In this document: positions 45,060 through 55,177 of the stretch, piece by piece
How positions within the stretch are numbered: the first letter of the stretch is position 1
Layout: each line of letters begins with the position of its first letter
NCBI GenBank assembly: GCA_014529385.2
Contig: CM043944.1
Coordinates: 84,295,384-84,355,383 of the forward strand
Origin: Adiantum capillus-veneris
Lineage: Eukaryota > Streptophyta > Polypodiopsida > Polypodiales > Pteridaceae
Reading direction: 5' to 3'
Length of the DNA: 60,000 nucleotides
Made by a program: the position numbers and the translations under genes
Notes under the pieces: generated by a model
What the model saw: only the letters and a program-made list of their open reading frames with translations
What the model was told of the DNA's origin: nothing
Database searches by the model: none

Positions 45060-45462
45060 AGCGGTGCACCACAAAATGACATATGAGACCAAATTGATAC
45101 AATCTTGGTGGATCTAATACAATGTCTGGGTACAAAAATAAAAATAAAAATGAAGTAAAGTGAAAGACTAAAATCATCATCATCAATGCCCGAGGATGCC
45201 CGGTATCAAGCGTTGTCCGAGAAAGTATTGCATCGGTCGCCGAAGAGCCTCGTCAATGTCCGCCTCTATAAATAGTCGTACTGGACGTCTCCCATGTCGT
45301 GCTAGAATAGTCCTGGTCCTTTGATGGAGCCTCCGTTGATGTCGTGGTCGCCCTCGTAGATGTGGGTGTCTAGCTCGCCCAAGCTCAATGGCTCTGTCAA
45401 CTAATATAGATCTGGTATGGGTGGGCTCTGAAGTCTGTTGTGTAGCATGCTCGTCTGGCTGC
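45060..45462 (-). pseudogene. LINE 3'-end fragment (unit A)
   Basis: Minus-strand frame 45183-45482 encodes a C-terminal piece VDRAIELGRARHPHLRGRP ... LRRPMQYFLGQRLIPGILGH. Its last residues match the end readable at 49040-49160, and its middle matches the end of LINE copy 2 (GTLIDRATKLGRSRRPRPR). The 3' tail text (GATACAATCTTGGTGGATC on plus) belongs to the family 3' end, but the final ~40 bases are altered. Confidence 0.75.
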
Positions 45463-45633
45463 ACACACACACACACTCCCATGTCGTGCTAGAATAGTCC
45501 TGATCCTCTGATGGAGCCTCCGTTGATGTCGTGGTCGCCCTCGTAGAAGCTCAATGGCTCTATCAACTAATATACATATGGTATGGGTGGGCTCTGAAGT
45601 CTGTTGTGAAGCATGCTCGTCTGGTTGCACACA

Positions 45634-45640
<7 letters not shown>
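45463..45640 (-). repeat. LINE 3'-end fragment (unit B) with (GT)n end
   Basis: 45478-45627 duplicates 45288-45460 with a small internal deletion. A (CA)n run at 45463-45477 separates the two and would be this fragment's 3' tail on the minus strand. Confidence 0.75.

Positions 45641-45703
<63 letters not shown>
45641..45703 (+). repeat. (CA)n microsatellite, tail of LINE 3'-end copy
   Basis: About 31 units; on minus, (GT)n directly follows the LINE end sequence ...AACATTTCATTTC. Confidence 0.96.
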
Positions 45704-45707
<4 letters not shown>

Positions 45708-45879
45708 TGAAATGTTATATTAACGTCTTCAAAAGGCCAAAGTGACCTATGAGACCAGAAAGTTACAATATGGTGGATCTGATACAAAGTCAAAGTTAGA
45801 GTAACAAGATGACAAAAATGAAAATGAAATGACAAATGTCACAATAAAATACTATGGAATCCTAAACTACTAGGTGTGA

Positions 45880-45882
<3 letters not shown>
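45704..45882 (-). repeat. LINE 3'-end copy
   Basis: Contains the family end phrase AACGTCTTCAAAAGGCC on plus near 45720. 5'-truncated, no coding. Confidence 0.88.

Positions 45883-45940
<58 letters not shown>
45883..45940 (+). repeat. (GA)n microsatellite, tail of next LINE 3'-end copy
   Basis: About 28 units, directly followed by TGAAATGAAATGTTATATT, the LINE end. Confidence 0.96.
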
Positions 45941-45943
<3 letters not shown>

Positions 45944-46030
45944 AATGAAATGTTATATTAACGTCTTCAAAAGGCCAAAATGACCTATGGGACCACTCTG
46001 TTACAAAATGGTGAATCTAATATTATGTCT
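45941..46030 (-). repeat. LINE 3'-end copy (about 90 bases)
   Basis: Another severely 5'-truncated copy with the AACGTCTTCAAAAGGCC phrase. Its 5' side abuts the 3' end of LINE copy 2 without a microsatellite between. Confidence 0.85.
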
Positions 46031-48684
46031 GGGTGAGAAATGAAATGATATATTAACGTCTTCAAAAGGCCAAAATGATCTATGAGACCATCAGATACAA
46101 AGTGGTGAATCTAATACAATGTCTGAAGTACAAGTACAAAAAGTACTGAATGTAAAAATGAAAACTGAAAATGAAGTGTGAAATGTGAAAATGATGAATA
46201 GGCCCTCAATGACACTCTGGGTGTCGTGCTAGAATGCCTTTGATCCTCTGCTGGAGTCTCCGTCGATGGAGTGTGCTCCTGTGTCTCGGTCGTGGTCGTC
46301 TTGATCTCCCGAGCTTAGTCGCCCTGTCAATGAGGGTGCCTTTGGTATGAATGTGGGTACAACCCTGTGCTGGTGGTTGGTCTCCTGGCTCCCTCGATCC
46401 AAAGACGTCTGTGATCTGTCTCTGTGACTGTCGTACTCCATGTATCCTCAGCAAACTATCTCTATGTCGGTGTGGCTCAAGTAGATATAAGCCAAGGCAT
46501 CTCAGATCTTGATACCTCATGACTCTATCTAGGGGTCCAAAACCCTCCCTGAATAAGCAATGGAAGCGCCCTCATATCTCATAATACACAGTGCAGTGAT
46601 ATATGTAGAGTAGCTCTGTCTCTGGCTCTCTATCGCATAGTTGACATATCCTAGACTCCGGTGGTATCCCTCTGAATCTACCCAGCTCAATCTCCAGCTG
46701 GTGTGAGGATGTGCGAATCTGACCAATAGCACATCGCAGACCATGAGACAAATGAGTATCCATGTAGCTCGGACGAATCACAAACCCATCTCCCGAAAGT
46801 TGGAGAAGATGCTCTTTGTAGAAAGCCATCTTCGTGTGCAACTCCTACATCGGCTCTACCCATGTCCTCCTGGTGTCCAACTGTATAAGATCTTGACGAA
46901 TGAGTCTAGTGATCTCCGTCCGTGTGACTGGCAGGGAGGGTGCATCCAGGAATACTGAAAAGGAGGTAATCTATCCATGCTGAAACCATGCCTCTGAAAC
47001 CATGAGGTCATCTGCGCATACCAACATGATGCATCTCCCTGCATCGCTAACTGTCTAGAGGACTCAAGAGCCAATCTAGTATATCTGCCTCTATGTGTAT
47101 CCCATAGATTGTGCATAAAGGACACTGATCTGGTAAGAGCCTCAATCTCTATAGGAGAGGTGGCTACCTCCGCTCGAATAATCGCATGTGGTACGGAGGC
47201 CTTGGCTCTAATCATCCGGGATATCATAAATACCAAGGGTCTCTCCATGCTCCTCCAACTGTCATGATTCACAGATGGTCCCCAAACCTCGACCCGGTAA
47301 AGCATAGCTGAAGCAACCAAAGTATCAAAGAGCCATAGCTTTGTTTGTGGTTCTTGAAACTGAACCTGCGAACACATCCTCTCTAGCTCTCCCAATGCTG
47401 CATAGGCTCTGGACAGTCTAGTCTCTGCTGCTCTCCTCAGAGTAAACCTCGGTCCCGTAAATACCACCCCCAAATATGTATATTCATCTGTGTACTCCAG
47501 AGTGTCCTGACCATATACGAGTGTAGGTGCCGATCTCTTGACCCACTGTGGTGTGGTGTTAAACACCATAACCTTGGTTTTACCAAGGTTCACAGACAAT
47601 CCACTATCCTCTGCAAAGCAATGCATCCAACTGTCTCTGCATGCCCTCTGGTGACTCTAATATCAACACATTATCATCAGCATATAATAATAAAGGGATC
47701 CATGTCCCTGCTAGCTAAGCACCTTTGTCGCCCTCTCTGTCAATGTAGTCAGAGACCTCATCTATATACATACCAAAAAGTGTAGGGGACAAAGGACACC
47801 CCTGTTTCACTCCAATAGTGGAATGAACAATGTCAGAAATCCCCTCAAGAGTGCGTACCTGGCCAGTCACTGAGCCGTATAAAGCCACAATCCCCCATAT
47901 GATCTCTGTGGGTACTCCCAACTTCAGTAGCCTGCACATCAATCTGGCCCTCGGCACTGTGTCAAATGCTTTGCGGAAGTCCACAAAGCAACAATACATC
48001 TGTCTCCCATGTGCCCGACCCTCCTCAGTAATGGCTCTGAGTGTAAGAATATGGTCCAAAGTGGAGAAACTCCTCCTGAATCCAGCCTAACCTGTTGCTC
48101 GTATGCCCTCATTTTCTGCCCATTTACTCAGTTGCTGTTCAAGAATGGATGCATACAACCGTGCCAATGTGTGCCCTATCATAATAGTACGGTAGTTCCC
48201 TGGCACCGTGGGGTCCCCTGCCTTGAAGAGAGGTACAATAGTAGATAATCTCCAAGACTCGGGTAGTCCCTCACACATGACACGGTTAAACAACCGTGCA
48301 AGAACCTCTGACAGTGAATCTCTAGCATGTATCAAGTGCTCTGCCACCAAACCATCATGATCATATGCTCTCCTAGTCCTCATCCTGTCAATGGCGTTCT
48401 TCACCATCTTAGTGGTAAAGAAAGTACTAGTGGCTGGACATGGCTCTAGAGGGTCTGGTAATGGTGGTTGCCCAGGTACTGTATGTAATGATGCTGCATA
48501 CTGACCCCAAATCTCGGGAGAAGTAATCACTGGAGGAGGTGAGTGCTCATGAAGAGACGCCAGGCCTCGCGTGAATCTCGACTCAAAAAGAGCTGATACA
48601 AATCACGTTCCATCTGGGCGGGCTAAAAAGGCCCGCTTCTTCCGTCGCACTAAACGCCGAAGGGCAATCCGAGACTGTCTATAT

Positions 48685-48686
<2 letters not shown>
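46031..48686 (-). pseudogene. LINE copy 2 (5'-truncated, RT and C-terminal region)
   Basis: Minus-strand pieces in order: RT N-terminal MVKNAIDRMRTRRAYDHDGL and VPLFKAGDPTVPGNYRTIM (48087-48530), CCFVDFRKAFDTVPRARLM and GVKQGCPLSPTLFGMYIDE (47715-48059), the catalytic LLYADDNVLILE (near 47665, shifted frame), SGLSVNLGKTKVMVFNTTP and the thumb/connection VEVWGPS, RSMERPLVFMISRMIRAKAS (46856-47626). A C-terminal Cys/His motif CQLCDREPETELLYIYHC follows at 46572-46841, then a basic tail ending ILARHPECH (46206). The YADD box is intact but frames shift about three times. The RT and EN motifs point to an APE-type non-LTR element; clade not assigned. The 3' end is AATATATCATTTCATTTC near 46031. The 5' end abuts a (GA)n. 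Confidence 0.9.

Positions 48687-48732
<46 letters not shown>
48687..48732 (+). repeat. (GA)n microsatellite between LINE copies
   Basis: About 23 units: the (TC)n tail of the copy at 48733 and at the same time the sequence abutting the truncated 5' end of LINE copy 2. Confidence 0.96.
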
Positions 48733-48736
<4 letters not shown>

Positions 48737-48888
48737 AATGATATATTAACGTCTTCAAAAGGCCAAAATGACCTATGAGACCATCACATACAAAGTGGTG
48801 AATCTAATACAACGTCTGAAGTACACGTACAAAAAGTACTGAAAGTAAAAATGAAAACTGAAAATGAGTGTGAAATGTGAAATGTGAA
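48733..48888 (-). repeat. LINE 3'-end copy
   Basis: Nearly the same as the 3' end of LINE copy 2 (GTCTGAAGTACACGTAC, AAAAAGTACTGAA), truncated after about 155 bases. Confidence 0.88.
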
Positions 48889-48912
48889 AGAGAGAGAGAG
48901 AGAGAGAGAGAG
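48889..48912 (+). repeat. (GA)n microsatellite between LINE copies
   Basis: About 12 units, followed by GATGAAATAAAATGAAATG, the LINE end. Confidence 0.93.
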
Positions 48913-49165
48913 ATGAAATAAAATGAAATGTTATATTGAATGTCTTCAAAAGGCCAAAATGACCTATGGGACCAAACTGATACAATGCTGGTGTATCTAA
49001 TACAATGTCTGGGTACAAAATAAAATAAAATGAAGTAAAATAAAAGCTAAAATGAACATCAGTGTCCGAGGATGTCCAGCATCGGCTGTTTTCCGAGGAT
49101 GTATTGCATCAGTCACTCAAGAATATCGTCAATGTCCGCGCTCATAAATAGTTGTACTCGGCATC
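48913..49165 (-). pseudogene. LINE 3'-end copy with C-terminal coding remnant
   Basis: End phrase GTCTTCAAAAGGCC at 48941 region, then on the minus strand a decayed C-terminal text (ADIDDIL ... LMQYILGKQPMLDILGH) matching the fragment at 45183. This shows two 3'-end subfamilies in the cluster. Confidence 0.75.
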
Positions 49166-49510
49166 TCCCTTAATTTTTATTTAATTTTTGGGATCCTCTT
49201 TTTGAAGTCACAAAGGGCCGAACATTGTATGGCGAGTGTGAAATGGCCAATGGCCAAGAGTTTCACCCGTAGCAATGAAGGCCAGGTCACCATGAGTTGT
49301 CGGGCCAATCAGCATGAAATCTGACCAGTAAAAGGTTGTCTAGGCTTAGTTCAAAGTCATTTAGGCCCCACGCGACACTTTATAAGTTGGTCAGTACTAG
49401 GAAATTAACTTGGCGGCTCCACATCAAATCTGCCAGACACATCAGCTGAGAGGGGAGGCCCAATTGATTTGGGGCTGCTGGGGGCTGCCTTTTTGCTCAT
49501 TAAGTGCCTA

Positions 49511-49512
<2 letters not shown>

Positions 49513-49549
<37 letters not shown>
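49513..49549 (+). repeat. (GT)n microsatellite
   Basis: About 18 units. Confidence 0.95.
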
Positions 49550-49551
<2 letters not shown>

Positions 49552-50311
49552 AGTAGTGGGTGCAGGTTTAACAACTTTAATGGAAAGCTTGCCTTCTCCC
49601 TTGTATGTAGCACGATGATTCCACTCTCGTACACCTCTCCCCTTTTACATTAGAAACGTGATGCCCAGCTCAAGGGCTATTTACCTGTATGTACACTTCT
49701 GTGTGTTCATGCGTGATTGCGAGGCAAGAGCCTCTTGCATAGGTACTGGATAAGCTAATTGCTAATCCCCACAGATTTCACGCGAGAAATCTTGTCCGAA
49801 TCAAAGGGCAAGTAGCCCTACACATGCGGGAGCTCGAGGGCTTGCTACGGATGCGACCAGCATGCGAAACGAAGACCAAAACAGGAAATTACAGCCTGCT
49901 GTGTATTTTGCAGGTTTAGGGTTTTGACCCTTTTTGATCCCTGACAATCCCAGAAGCTGCAGGGAAATTAGGGAATCGCCGTACATGCATTTTGGTGCAT
50001 TTTCGAGGCCGAAAACAGGGAATTCAGCATGCTGCCAGGTTTGCAAAAGTGCTCAAATGCGCCTGGAAAGTCACCTATAGCATGGAAATCTTGTCTGTGA
50101 AGCCTCCTGCGCTTTAGAACAAAAGCAGAATCGATATTTCTCTCTCAAACCCTCTTTAGGGTTTTAAAAATAAAGCAGACCATTCTCTCTCTTTCTCCTT
50201 TGCCATTTGCATAGCCAAAAAGCTACAGAAGCGTTGCCCATGCACATGCTTTTCTTCTCCGCAAATCCCGAAAATCCGTACCTGTTGCCACGTGGCACTG
50301 GTGCTAGCTTT

Positions 50312-50431
50312 TAGGGTTCCCAACCACTTAGGGGTAGGGTTTCCAAAAAATAGGGTTTCTACAAAATTAGGGTTTCTAGCAAAAATTAGGGTTTGCAAGA
50401 TTTTTAGGGTTTTTGGCAGAAATTAGGGTTT
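50312..50431 (-). promoter_or_regulatory. Telobox-like motif array in gypsy LTR
   Basis: Seven TAGGGTTT-type motifs (plus strand; AAACCCTA on the LTR strand) start at 50312, 50335, 50351, 50368, 50387, 50405 and 50423, spaced 16-23 bases. The first reads TAGGGTTC. On the element's strand they lie about 35-155 bases from the LTR start, in U3. Teloboxes are known plant cis-elements bound by TRB-type proteins; action here is inferred. Confidence 0.75.
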
Positions 50432-50467
50432 CAATTGTCGGTAGCCACGTCATCACTTTGTGACATA

Positions 50468-50480
50468 CCCCCCTCTTGAA
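50468..50480 (-). other. Polypurine tract of gypsy element
   Basis: Minus strand TTCAAGAGGGGGG, two bases before the LTR. Confidence 0.85.
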
Positions 50481-51070
50481 AGCGTTGTAATCGACCGCGA
50501 TTACGCTTGCAAAACCGACAAAAGCCATAAACCGTCTTAGCAGACACTGACTGTTAGTACCTACGTACTAGGAACACACATCTAGCACATGTACCAAATC
50601 GACAGTCACATCACACGACATCACAGGACATCACTAGACATCACGGGACATCACATGACATTCAACATTCATTCGGATCTTAGACCATGATTTATCGGCA
50701 ATGTAGCTAGCAATCGCATCTAGGTCCAATCGGGACCTCATCGATGTCCGATTGACTAACCCCTATTGCAACCATGTCTATTCGAGATCAATCAGACCAA
50801 AATGCTACAGTCATTTCGTATATCAGTTCCTGCACTCAAAAGAAGTCAAGAACAAATCAATATTATTATCAGGAATTCCATTTCATAAAGTCATCCAGCA
50901 GATACTGTCAGCTCTCAGCATCCCTGAAGCTCAAAGAGACATCAGTGACTTTAGTATCAAAATCAAGGCATCTGTTGACAAAGGAGTGGAGTAACTCCCC
51001 TCTTGTGCATCCCACTGCACTAGATCTCCAATCAAGCTGAATTTCTGGGTTCCGTTTGGAGTAGACTATG
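50481..51070 (-). other. 3' untranslated region of gypsy element
   Basis: Non-coding; contains a 10-bp tandem repeat (50609-50661, unit CATCACNNGA, five copies). Confidence 0.6.
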
Positions 51071-51485
51071 CTAAACCAAAGCATCGAGGTAAAGTTTCAC
51101 AATCCGAGGAGTATCTGCTAGGTCCTCCTCCTCCATCCGCTTCGCATCAAATGCAGGATAGTTCTTGAACTTAACCAAGAACTGCCTTCGGACTTTACCT
51201 TTCTTCGTATCCCTATGTGCCAAAATCTGTTCAGGAACAAGGGTTTCCTCGTTTTCTTCCACTTCGGGTTGCTCATCAAGCACATCACCCCTAAAAGGTT
51301 TCAAGAGACTCACATGCAATGCATTGTGAATCCTCCAAGTATCTGGCAGTTTCAATCGGAAGGAGACATCATTTATCTTTTCAATAATCCGGAAAGCTCC
51401 GTAGTATCGCATACTAAGCTTTGGAAAAAGCCTCTCCTTTCTCTTTGTCTTTCTTAGGCGCGCCTCCTCAAAACGTAAGAGCACC
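51071..51485 (-). pseudogene. Gypsy integrase C-terminus with chromodomain-like end
   Basis: The minus-strand frame reads DDWVLLRFEEARLRKTKRK, then the GPY/F-type module MRYYGAFRIIEKINDVSFRL (Pro replaced by Ala), WRIHNALHVSLLKPFRG, a linker with VPEQILAHRDTKKG, and RRQFLVKFKNYPAFDAKRM, a chromodomain-like end in which the usual final Trp is Arg. The open stretch is uninterrupted to its stop at 51071. It is separated from its upstream half by the hAT insertion at 51494; text resumes at 55178 on the same strand. So the coding end is intact but the gene is split. Confidence 0.88.
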
Positions 51486-51493
51486 CAATCATC
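51486..51493. other. hAT target-site duplication, left copy
   Basis: CAATCATC, identical to 55170-55177; 8 bp is the hAT superfamily length. Confidence 0.95.
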
Positions 51494-51507
51494 CAAGGTA
51501 GGACCAA

Positions 51508-51590
51508 TACGTACGTACGGATCCGTACCATACGTACGTATCGTACATAACGTACACTATACGTACGGAACGTTCCGTACGCACGTCATT
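51508..51590. repeat. hAT left subterminal CGTACG-rich region
   Basis: About 80 bases with repeated TACGTACG, CGTACATAACGTAC and ACGTTCCGTACG phrases, several self-complementary. Likely transposase-binding sites by analogy with subterminal repeats of other hAT elements (inference). Confidence 0.75.
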
Positions 51591-51933
51591 TCTTTTAAAT
51601 TTTTTTTTGGGGATTGTTCACCCGTTTGTATTCGCTTGAGGCCCAGATGTTCATGCGTGCCCTAAATTTGCCTACCTTAGGCCTGAATCCCAAAACGCCT
51701 AAATTTTAAGAACCAGAGTACAAAGAAACTATTACAGAGTGAGAAAAAGCTCTGCACAGGCTTACACAGGGAAGGTAAGTGCCTCTTTCCCTCTCTGGTG
51801 TGTGTTGCTCTCTACCCCACGCTAGTCTGAGCTTCCCTCTCACATTTCCCTCCGTCTCTCTCTCTCTCTCACACACACTTTTTGTTCGCATGATTCTTGC
51901 TCAATGCTCTTGAATCTTGCAACATGTGCAAGA

Positions 51934-54606
51934 ATGCCGAAGCCGACCAATCCCTATTGGAAGCAACACACAAATGTCATCCGTATTGTCAACACTCCAA
52001 CTCAAAAGGATTCCGGTTGTTGCGAATGGTCATGCAAGTATTGTGGTTTCTCGCTCACAAGTACAATCACACGTGTTGTGAGGCATTTGACAAGGATTCA
52101 ATGCACAAACAACTGTAGCGCATGCAAGAAAGTGCCCAAAGCTGTGAAAGATAAGCTAATTGCTGATAACTTTCCAAGTGAGTTGGCAATAGACTTTGTT
52201 AAAGGGACTCAACAGACACAGGATACGCTACAAGATGCTCTTCTTGGAGAGTTTGGTGTACAGGGAGATGACATTTTTGAGTCTCAATCCACACCTATGG
52301 GACAGCCATCTGGTAGTAGAAAGAGAGCACGGATCATCGAAGTAGACGAGGATGAAGAGGACAGTGATGTGCGTGCGTCGAGACAGACTACTTTGCCTTC
52401 ACGGGTGAATTCCCAATCTTGGGTAAAGGAGCGGCAGAGAGTGGCTGAGATGGAGATTGCTCGCACTCTAATCGAGTGCCACATTAGCTTCAATGTCTTG
52501 AGAATTGATCAATGGAAGAGGATGGTTAGAGCCATTGCATAGGTTGGTGCGACAGATTCTTGGTCGGGACTTGTGGACAAGAAGATGCGCATCACTATGC
52601 TTGACGAGCAGAAAGCCTTGATAGACAAGGCATTGGTCCCAGTAAAGGCAGGTTAGCAGCAGTTTGGTTGCACTATTATTTCCGATGGCTGGAGTGACAT
52701 ACGCAGGCGCCATATCACCAATATTCGTGTCTCCTCCTGCCTTGGTACCTATTTCTTACGTGCTGTGGATGCAGGGAAAGCAGGAGAGAAGATTACTGCA
52801 GAGTTCATTTACAAGCATATCAAGAAAGCCATTGAGGATGTGGGTAAAGATAACGTGGTACAGGTGGTTACAGACAATGCATCCAACTGTGCAGCAATGG
52901 GGAAAATGGTGTCGGTTGAGTTTCCAGGTATTGTTTGGACTCCTTGTGCAGCCCATTGTCTAGATTTGCTCATGGAGGATATAGGGAAACTACCTTGGGT
53001 AGCCCACAGTGACTGATGCTACTCGGATTACTACATTTTTCCGAAAGAAGCATCAGGCTTTAGCCATATTTCGCAGCCACAGCGCTCTTGACATGGTGCG
53101 GCCATCCACATAGTTTTGTAGAGACTCTTAAAGCTGAGGGATCCACTTCTCCAAACTGTTGTGGACCCAAAGTGGAGAGAGATGCACGACTCACAAAATG
53201 AGAAATGCAAAGCCATTCAAAGACGGGTGCTAGATGATGCATTGTGGACTGAAGTGCAGAGTTTGACAGTGGCGTTGCAGCCCATCTACATGTTGCTGCG
53301 GGTCACAGACATGGAGGGATCCACATTGGGTTTGGTTTATCACCTCTTCATGCAAATGAAGGGGCATATCATGGCTTGCCAATCCTTGTCACAAGATCGG
53401 TAAGCTGAGCTTAACTTAAATACATTATACCCATAATCTCTACTTGTAATTTCCTGAGTCCTGACACATGTTTGCTTGGGTTTTTTGCAGTCGAGATGAT
53501 GTCCTAGCTCTTGTAGAGAGTCATTGGGAGTTTATGAGTCGTCCCATTCATGGGATGGCTGCAATACTCTATCCTTTCTACAAGACCCCAAAGTTGTTTC
53601 ATAAGAGTAGTCTCTTGGCCCTGAAGGACGAGTACATCAACCGCATGTTTAGCATTGAGGAGCAGTTGCAGATAGATGCGGAGATGAGTAGTTTCATGAA
53701 TAACTTGGGGCCGTCATTCACACGAGCAGTGGTGCTACGTCCAAAGGCCACCAAGCTTCCTCTCACATGGTGGAAAAACTATGGTAGACAGGGCCTTTCA
53801 CGTCTCACTACTATTGCTCTACGCTTGCTCTCACAGGTATGATTTTGACACACAGAGGTCACTGTTGATTGACTTCAAGTTTCATGGTATTGATGCTACC
53901 ATTGCACTTGCCATTGTAGGATTGCTCAGCAAGCGCTTGTGAGCGCAATTGGAGTGCCTACTCCTTGATTCATACGAAAATTCGCAATCGGCTTAGCACT
54001 TCACAGCTGGAGAAGCTAGTATATTGTAGGGCCAACATGAGGCTTGTACGTTTATACCATGCTTTGGGGACACTCAAGCAGGTTTGTTGAGCTTTGTTCT
54101 CATTGCTCAATGTAGTATTAGTATGTATAATGTTGTATACAAGTCAGTGGTCACAGTTGTTTATACTTTGAAGTTTGAATGTTGAATAGGCTGACCCTAC
54201 AAAAGTGAAGCTGATGGATGATCCGACTACAGAGACGTTGGATCAACAAATTTGGAACGAGCAAGAGGATATTCTTCGCATGCTCCACAAGGAGTTGGAG
54301 AGTGTGGATAGGCGTGTGACTAGATCACGCGCACGTGCTTACAATATTCCACTCCGTGAGAGAGCTATAGATCCAGGGATTGGATGGCGGCAGATGATTC
54401 GCAAGGGGAAATTGCCTATTCGTACACCTCGGCGACGTGCAAATGAGGCAGTTTCTCTAATTAACACTCAGGAGGAGGAGGAGGATTTTGATCCAGACTT
54501 GCAGTCACCTTGCCTTGCAATGGTAGAGCCAGAGTATGATGAGGAGGGCAATGTCTTGACTGATGGAGACATGCCTTCTTCACTTTCCTCATCCTTTTGC
54601 CTCTGA
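51934..54606 (+). pseudogene. hAT transposase gene, four exons, broken
   Basis: Start chosen at MPKPTNPYW (51934). Exon 1 (51934-53399) begins with a BED zinc finger (CEWSCKYCGFSLTSTITRVV, then RHL and C), an acidic Ser-rich linker and the DUF659 domain: FGCTIISDGWSDIRRRHITN, VVTDNASNCAAMGKMV and TPCAAHCLDLLMEDIG. Introns with GT-AG ends are 53400-53490, 53837-53919 and 54082-54189. Exon 2 (53491-53836) has SHWEFMSRPIHGMAAILYPF, exon 3 (53920-54081) the hAT dimerisation segment CSASACERNWSAYSLIHTK with LVYCRANMRL, exon 4 (54190-54606) an acidic tail ending FCL. Inactivating changes are TAG at 52540-52542, TAG at 52653-52655, a frameshift near 53005, a further stop near 53110 and another frameshift near 53130. 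The catalytic-type Asp residues are still visible. Introns keep frame phase, so the gene was once functional. Not Ac-like in detail; nearest described group is the plant DUF659 hAT family. Confidence 0.9.
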
Positions 54607-55050
54607 TGATGAGTTTTAAGGTCACCATTTGCTAGACATTTTAGTTGGCAGCAGCCAACTAGTTATTTTCATTTGATGTATGCTATTTTAGGAGCTATCT
54701 TGACTATTGACTCCACATTTGTGATTTGTGATTTGTGACTTGTAGCTGAGTCTTGATAGCTGTTGTCAGTTGTGCATTCACATTAGTATGGACTCTGTTT
54801 GTTAAATGTTCATTGTCTTGCTCTTTTGATGTCATGACTCATGATAGCAGTCTATAAGTGACGAGTCTAATAGGTAAATAGGTACACCGTACAAGTTCAA
54901 ACTTCAGTGCCCGCAGGCGCATATCGCACGTCAGGTATGCGATTCTTGAGTCTCTAGCTGTTGTATATAGAATTTAGACATAATCAAAGTTGTAAAACAT
55001 CAAATTGACAAATTCTATAGCTTTGTCTCTGAAACTGACAGTTATTTTTG
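54607..55050 (+). other. hAT 3' untranslated and spacer region
   Basis: AT-rich, no gene; leads into the right subterminal repeats. Confidence 0.6.
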
Positions 55051-55074
55051 TGGTTTCTATTCTTTTTTACCAAT

Positions 55075-55169
55075 GCCACGTATTTTTCCGTACATAAAAA
55101 ATTTACCCCCACGGGACTACGTACAGTACGTACTTCCACGTACCGTACAACACGTATGGTTCCACCTTG
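55075..55169. repeat. hAT right subterminal region and terminal inverted repeat
   Basis: Contains CACGTA, CCGTACATAA, CTACGTACAGTACGTAC and CGTACCGTAC phrases before the terminal CCACCTTG. It mirrors the left end in content rather than exact order. Confidence 0.8.
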
Positions 55170-55177
55170 CAATCATC
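55170..55177. other. hAT target-site duplication, right copy
   Basis: CAATCATC, matching 51486-51493. Confidence 0.95.

Larger units (their letters stand above)
49166..50465 (-). repeat. 3' LTR of gypsy element (left edge not fixed)
   Basis: The right border is clear: on the minus strand a polypurine tract (50468-50480) is followed by TA and then TGTCACAAAGTGATGACG. The left border cannot be set because the 5' LTR is outside the window. Inside lie a telobox-like array (50312-50431) and a (GT)n (49513-49549). No coding domain is seen. Confidence 0.6.
51494..55169 (+). mobile_element. hAT-superfamily DNA transposon, 3676 bp
   Basis: Terminal inverted repeats CAAGGTAGGACCAATACG (left) and CAAGGTGGAACCATACG (right, inverted) are flanked by the 8-bp direct repeat CAATCATC. 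Both subterminal regions are crowded with CGTAC/GTACG and TACGTA motifs. The single gene has BED, DUF659 and hAT dimerisation segments. Inserted in the integrase C-terminal coding region of a gypsy element whose reading frame can be followed on each side. Confidence 0.97.

Noticed and set aside
46206-46520. Separate Arg/His-rich small protein gene
   Set aside because: It is the C-terminal tail of the LINE frame, with homologous text in the other LINE fragments.
50312-50431. Interstitial telomere block
   Set aside because: Motifs are separated by unrelated 8-15-base spacers rather than a continuous TTTAGGG run, so a true telomere insertion is unlikely.
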